Shown: piece by piece, positions 61,572 through 64,000 of the stretch
Layout: every line of letters starts with the position of its first letter
Numbering within the stretch: position 1 is the first letter of the stretch
Assembly: GCA_913774955.1 (NCBI GenBank)
Contig: CAJYKV010000004.1
Span: forward strand, 124,001-188,000
Reading direction: 5' to 3'
Length of the DNA: 64,000 bases
Origin: an uncultured Acidovorax sp.
Lineage (GTDB): Bacteria; Pseudomonadota; Gammaproteobacteria; Burkholderiales; Burkholderiaceae_C
The notes under the pieces: generated by a model
Told to the model about the DNA's origin: nothing
The model's database searches: none
What the model saw: only the letters and a program-made list of their open reading frames with translations
Made by a program: the position numbers and the translations under genes

Positions 61572-62660
61572 TCAGCGGCCGGCGGCGGCCGTGGACAGCG
61601 CGGCGAAGGTTTCGTCCAGCGTGGGCAGGGTGGCGCCCTTCAGGTGCATCTGCGCCTGCTGCAGCACGGTCGCGGCGTTCTGGGTGCGGCGCGCAGCCGG
61701 GTCGAAATACTTGCCCAGGGCGCCGCTGGCCGCGGACAGGTCGGCGCGGGCCGATTCGTACTGGCGCGCCAGGATCGCGAGGCGGGCGTTCATGAGCTGC
61801 AGCTTGATGTTCTCGCGCAGGAAGAACGCCTGGTCGGGTGCGATCAGGATGGCCTCCGGGCGGTCGATGCGGGACACGCGCAGCAGCTGGCGCGCCTCGT
61901 CGCGCACCACTTCCCAGCCGCGCTGCAGCGTGGCCTGCCACCAGGGCAGGGACGCGCCGTCGGCGGCCGGGGCGGACGCGCCCTCCGGCAGCGTGCGTCC
62001 CGCGGCGTTCATGCGCCGCGTGGCGGCGGCCTGGGCGACCGCGTTCTGCAGGGGCAGCTCGTCGACCTGGCGCATGAGGTCGTCGAGCCGCGCGAGCAGG
62101 CCGGCGGTGTCGGTGACCTGGGCGGCGCCCACGCGTTCCAGGTCGCGGCCGATGGCGCGCGCCACGGGCGCCAGGCGCGGCTGCGCGGCGCGCTCGATGC
62201 GCTGGCTGGCGCTCTTGAGCGCGGCGACTACGGGCTCCAGGCTGCCGGTGAGCTGGGCCTGCTGCTGCGCGAGGCGCAGCGCGGATTCGATGTCCACCAC
62301 GAGGTTCTCGTCGCGCGAGCGCGAGAGGCTCTGCATCAGCTCCTCGAGCTGGCTGCGCTGCAGCGCGACTTCGCTCACGCGGGTTTCGTTCACGGCGACG
62401 CGTGCGGCCGCGTCGCGCGCCATGTCGAGGGCCTGGTTGGCGAGCGTGCGCGCCTCGATGGACTGGGCGCCGGCGTCGGCCGACTGGCGGGCCAGCTGTT
62501 CCTGGATGCCGCCCAGGCGCTGCCAGAGCATGACGCTGGTCGCGAGGCCGGCCACGGCGACCACGCCGAGCAGCAGCAGCACGGCGCGCTGCACACCGGA
62601 GGCCGGTGGCGAGGGCGGGGCAGGCGGCATGGAAGGGGCGTGGGAGGGCTCGGAGCTCAT
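61572..62660 (-). CDS. hemX: HemX-family membrane protein (uroporphyrin-III C-methyltransferase-like)
   Basis: A 362-residue protein with a Pro-rich cytoplasmic start, one membrane helix (about 25-45) and a long coiled-coil, helical periplasmic part (QEQLARQSADAGAQSIEARTLANQAL and similar). Although often annotated as uroporphyrinogen methyltransferase, it has no SAM-binding motif; a structural role in the haem operon is more likely. Its start overlaps the hemD stop by four bases (ATGA). Confidence 0.9.
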   Translation of the reverse strand: MSSEPSHAPSMPPAPPSPPASGVQRAVLLLLGVVAVAGLATSVMLWQRLGGIQEQLARQSADAGAQSIEARTLANQALDMARDAAARVAVNETRVSEVALQRSQLEELMQSLSRSRDENLVVDIESALRLAQQQAQLTGSLEPVVAALKSASQRIERAAQPRLAPVARAIGRDLERVGAAQVTDTAGLLARLDDLMRQVDELPLQNAVAQAAATRRMNAAGRTLPEGASAPAADGASLPWWQATLQRGWEVVRDEARQLLRVSRIDRPEAILIAPDQAFFLRENIKLQLMNARLAILARQYESARADLSAASGALGKYFDPAARRTQNAATVLQQAQMHLKGATLPTLDETFAALSTAAAGR

Positions 62661-63499
62661 GGGTGGGATTCTATCGACGCAACCACGTCGTTCAGGGCGG
62701 GGCGGCACTGGCGCACGGCCCCGAAACCCGCGTCCTGCGCGGCCTGCGCGATGCGGGGATGGGTGGCCAGCGCCCGCGCCCCGGCCCAGTCCTGCTCCGG
62801 CAGCGCCTCGCGCAGATGGGCCACCGCCTCGGAACTGCTGAACAGCCAGAGCGAACCGTCGGCCGCGGCCGTGCGGGCGAGCTCCTGCTGTTGCGGGGTG
62901 AGGGTGGGTGCGCCGCGCTCGTAGGCGGCGACGAAGTCCGCGTGGCCGCCGGCCGACGCGATCTGCTGCGCCAGCCATTCGCGGCCCGTGCCCGCGACCG
63001 TGTCGGCGCCGTCGCTGCCGGCCTGGGCGCCGCGCACGATGAGGATGCGGTCGCCCGGCCGCACCTGTGACGCCACCTGTTCCCAGAGCGATTCGGAGTC
63101 GAACTGGGTGGCGTCGGCGGCGGGGCGGTCGATGGCTTCGGCGGGCACGCCGGCCTGCCGCAGCGCCTGGGCGGTGCCCGGGCCGGGCGCCCAGATGCGC
63201 GGCAGCAGGGCCGGATCGCCGGTGAACAGCGCGGCGCCGGTGCCCGGCGGATCGAAGAAATGGTGGGCGGCGTTGGTGCTCACGAACATCACCGCGCGCC
63301 AGCGGGGCCAGGCCTCGCGCGCCGCCTGCAGGGCCGCGCGGGCTTCGGGGCCCGCGCAGCCGCGGATCGCGATGAGGGGCAGGGCGACGGCCTCGATGCC
63401 GCGCGCATGCAGGTGCACGACCCACTGCGTGGCGTCGCGCTCCGGCCGCGTGACGATCGCGCGGCGCGGGGCGGCGGGAGTGGGGTCGGAACGGACCAC
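62657..63499 (-). CDS. hemD: Uroporphyrinogen-III synthase
   Basis: A 280-residue enzyme that closes and inverts ring D of hydroxymethylbilane to form uroporphyrinogen III. The family is poorly conserved, but AIVTRPERDATQWVVHLHARGIEAVALPLI at the start and WLFSSSEAVAHLREALP late in the protein are recognisable, along with FVSTNAAHHFF in domain 1. The GTG start at 63499 lies 13 bases after hemC and fits the operon; no ATG is available near it. Confidence 0.88.
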   Translation of the reverse strand: MVRSDPTPAAPRRAIVTRPERDATQWVVHLHARGIEAVALPLIAIRGCAGPEARAALQAAREAWPRWRAVMFVSTNAAHHFFDPPGTGAALFTGDPALLPRIWAPGPGTAQALRQAGVPAEAIDRPAADATQFDSESLWEQVASQVRPGDRILIVRGAQAGSDGADTVAGTGREWLAQQIASAGGHADFVAAYERGAPTLTPQQQELARTAAADGSLWLFSSSEAVAHLREALPEQDWAGARALATHPRIAQAAQDAGFGAVRQCRPALNDVVASIESHP

Positions 63500-63512
63500 G
63501 GAGCAGTGTCTT

Positions 63513-64000
63513 TCAGGCCGGGAGCTGCGCTCCGCTGGCGCGCAGCTGCGCCGCCACGGCGGAGCCGAGCGCCTCGGCCTCGGGCAGGGAGGCGACGGGC
63601 GCGGACACCTGCACGCGCACCAGGGGGCGCACGCCTTCCGGATCGCCCCAGGCGCCGTCGAGCCGCAGCGTACTGCCGTCATCGGCCCAGCGGCCGTGCG
63701 CCGCCAGTGGCACGGAGCAACTGCCGCCCAGCGCGCGGCTGACGGCGCGCTCGGCCGCCACGCAGAGCCACGTGGCCTGGTGGGCGAGCGGCGCGATGGC
63801 CTGAACCAGGTCATGGCGTCGCGCGCGCACTTCCAGGCCCAGGGCGCCCTGGCCGGCGGCGGGCAGCATCTCGTCGGGCTCGAACACCGCGCGGATGCGA
63901 TCCTCCAGGCCGAGGCGCTTGAGGCCCGCGGCGGCGAGCACGATCGCGTCGTACTGGCCTTCGTCGAGCTTGCGCAGCCGGGTGTCGAGGTTGCCGCGCA
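63513..64000 (-). CDS. hemC: Porphobilinogen deaminase, C-terminal part (runs off the window)
   Basis: The 3' end of hemC; the start is beyond base 64000. Visible are [25 protein letters not shown], the [15 protein letters not shown] segment and the cofactor-binding Cys in [15 protein letters not shown], to which dipyrromethane is attached. The enzyme joins four porphobilinogens into hydroxymethylbilane. First gene of the hemCDXY operon. In Pseudomonas hemC follows algR; here that synteny is split by about 59 kb. Confidence 0.96.
   Translation of the reverse strand, partial: RGNLDTRLRKLDEGQYDAIVLAAAGLKRLGLEDRIRAVFEPDEMLPAAGQGALGLEVRARRHDLVQAIAPLAHQATWLCVAAERAVSRALGGSCSVPLAAHGRWADDGSTLRLDGAWGDPEGVRPLVRVQVSAPVASLPEAEALGSAVAAQLRASGAQLPA

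Overview
The window is a stretch of a very GC-rich (about 70%) chromosome whose gene content and order fit a Comamonadaceae betaproteobacterium, most like Acidovorax/Paracidovorax. Pointers are two Bug-type (tripartite tricarboxylate) binding proteins with RR signal peptides, a glutarate-degradation gcdH/CoA-transferase/LysR cluster, DUF3079, DUF3034 and DUF4124 proteins, and beta-type hda-HAD-pcnB-folK and hemCDXY operons. This assignment is inferred from protein families. Coding density is high and no gene is visibly broken. I saw no insertion sequence, prophage, CRISPR array or rRNA. One tRNA (Leu, CAA) is present.

Layout. 1-5.3 kb: end of a ZIP metal transporter, then an exported ArgH-like lyase, a LytTR response regulator and its histidine kinase (minus strand), divergent from argH. 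5.4-8.6 kb: a Bug receptor, an exported SGNH hydrolase and an OpgC-like acyltransferase. 8.8-20.7 kb: a giant periplasmic alpha-2-macroglobulin and its usual partner PBP1C, separated here by a DUF3079 gene and a chemoreceptor; then a DMT exporter. 20.9-24.2 kb: lldD and a second chemoreceptor. 24.3-28.3 kb: a DUF3455 lipoprotein divergent from an ECF sigma/RskA-type anti-sigma pair, followed by a DUF3034 outer-membrane-type protein and an exported truncated haemoglobin. 28.4-34.3 kb: dinB, an overlapping isochorismatase/DJ-1/GlxA operon, an AI-2E family permease and purM. 34.8-38.5 kb: hda-HAD-pcnB-folK. 38.6-43.7 kb: a second Bug receptor, a 19-cysteine copper-storage-type protein, a 2Fe-2S flavin reductase, an SDR protein and two small exported proteins.

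43.9-47.5 kb holds the glutarate module (CoA transferase, glutaryl-CoA dehydrogenase, divergent LysR regulator with two inverted repeats). 47.6-49.1 kb is a series of very small ORFs, several membrane-spanning, closed by a strong terminator and followed by tRNA-Leu; this is the least explained part of the window. 49.4-51.3 kb carries cysM, a NUDIX hydrolase and a TusA-like protein. 51.4-58.2 kb has galU, valS, an M48 peptidase and a VOC protein. 58.5-64 kb has an ABC-F ATPase and the haem operon hemC(partial)-hemD-hemX-hemY.

Themes: envelope maintenance (A2M/PBP1C, OpgC, ECF module, M48 peptidase), chemotaxis, carboxylic-acid uptake and catabolism, and housekeeping. Start codons were set from signal peptides, ribosome-binding sites and overlaps; where several fit, the entry says so.
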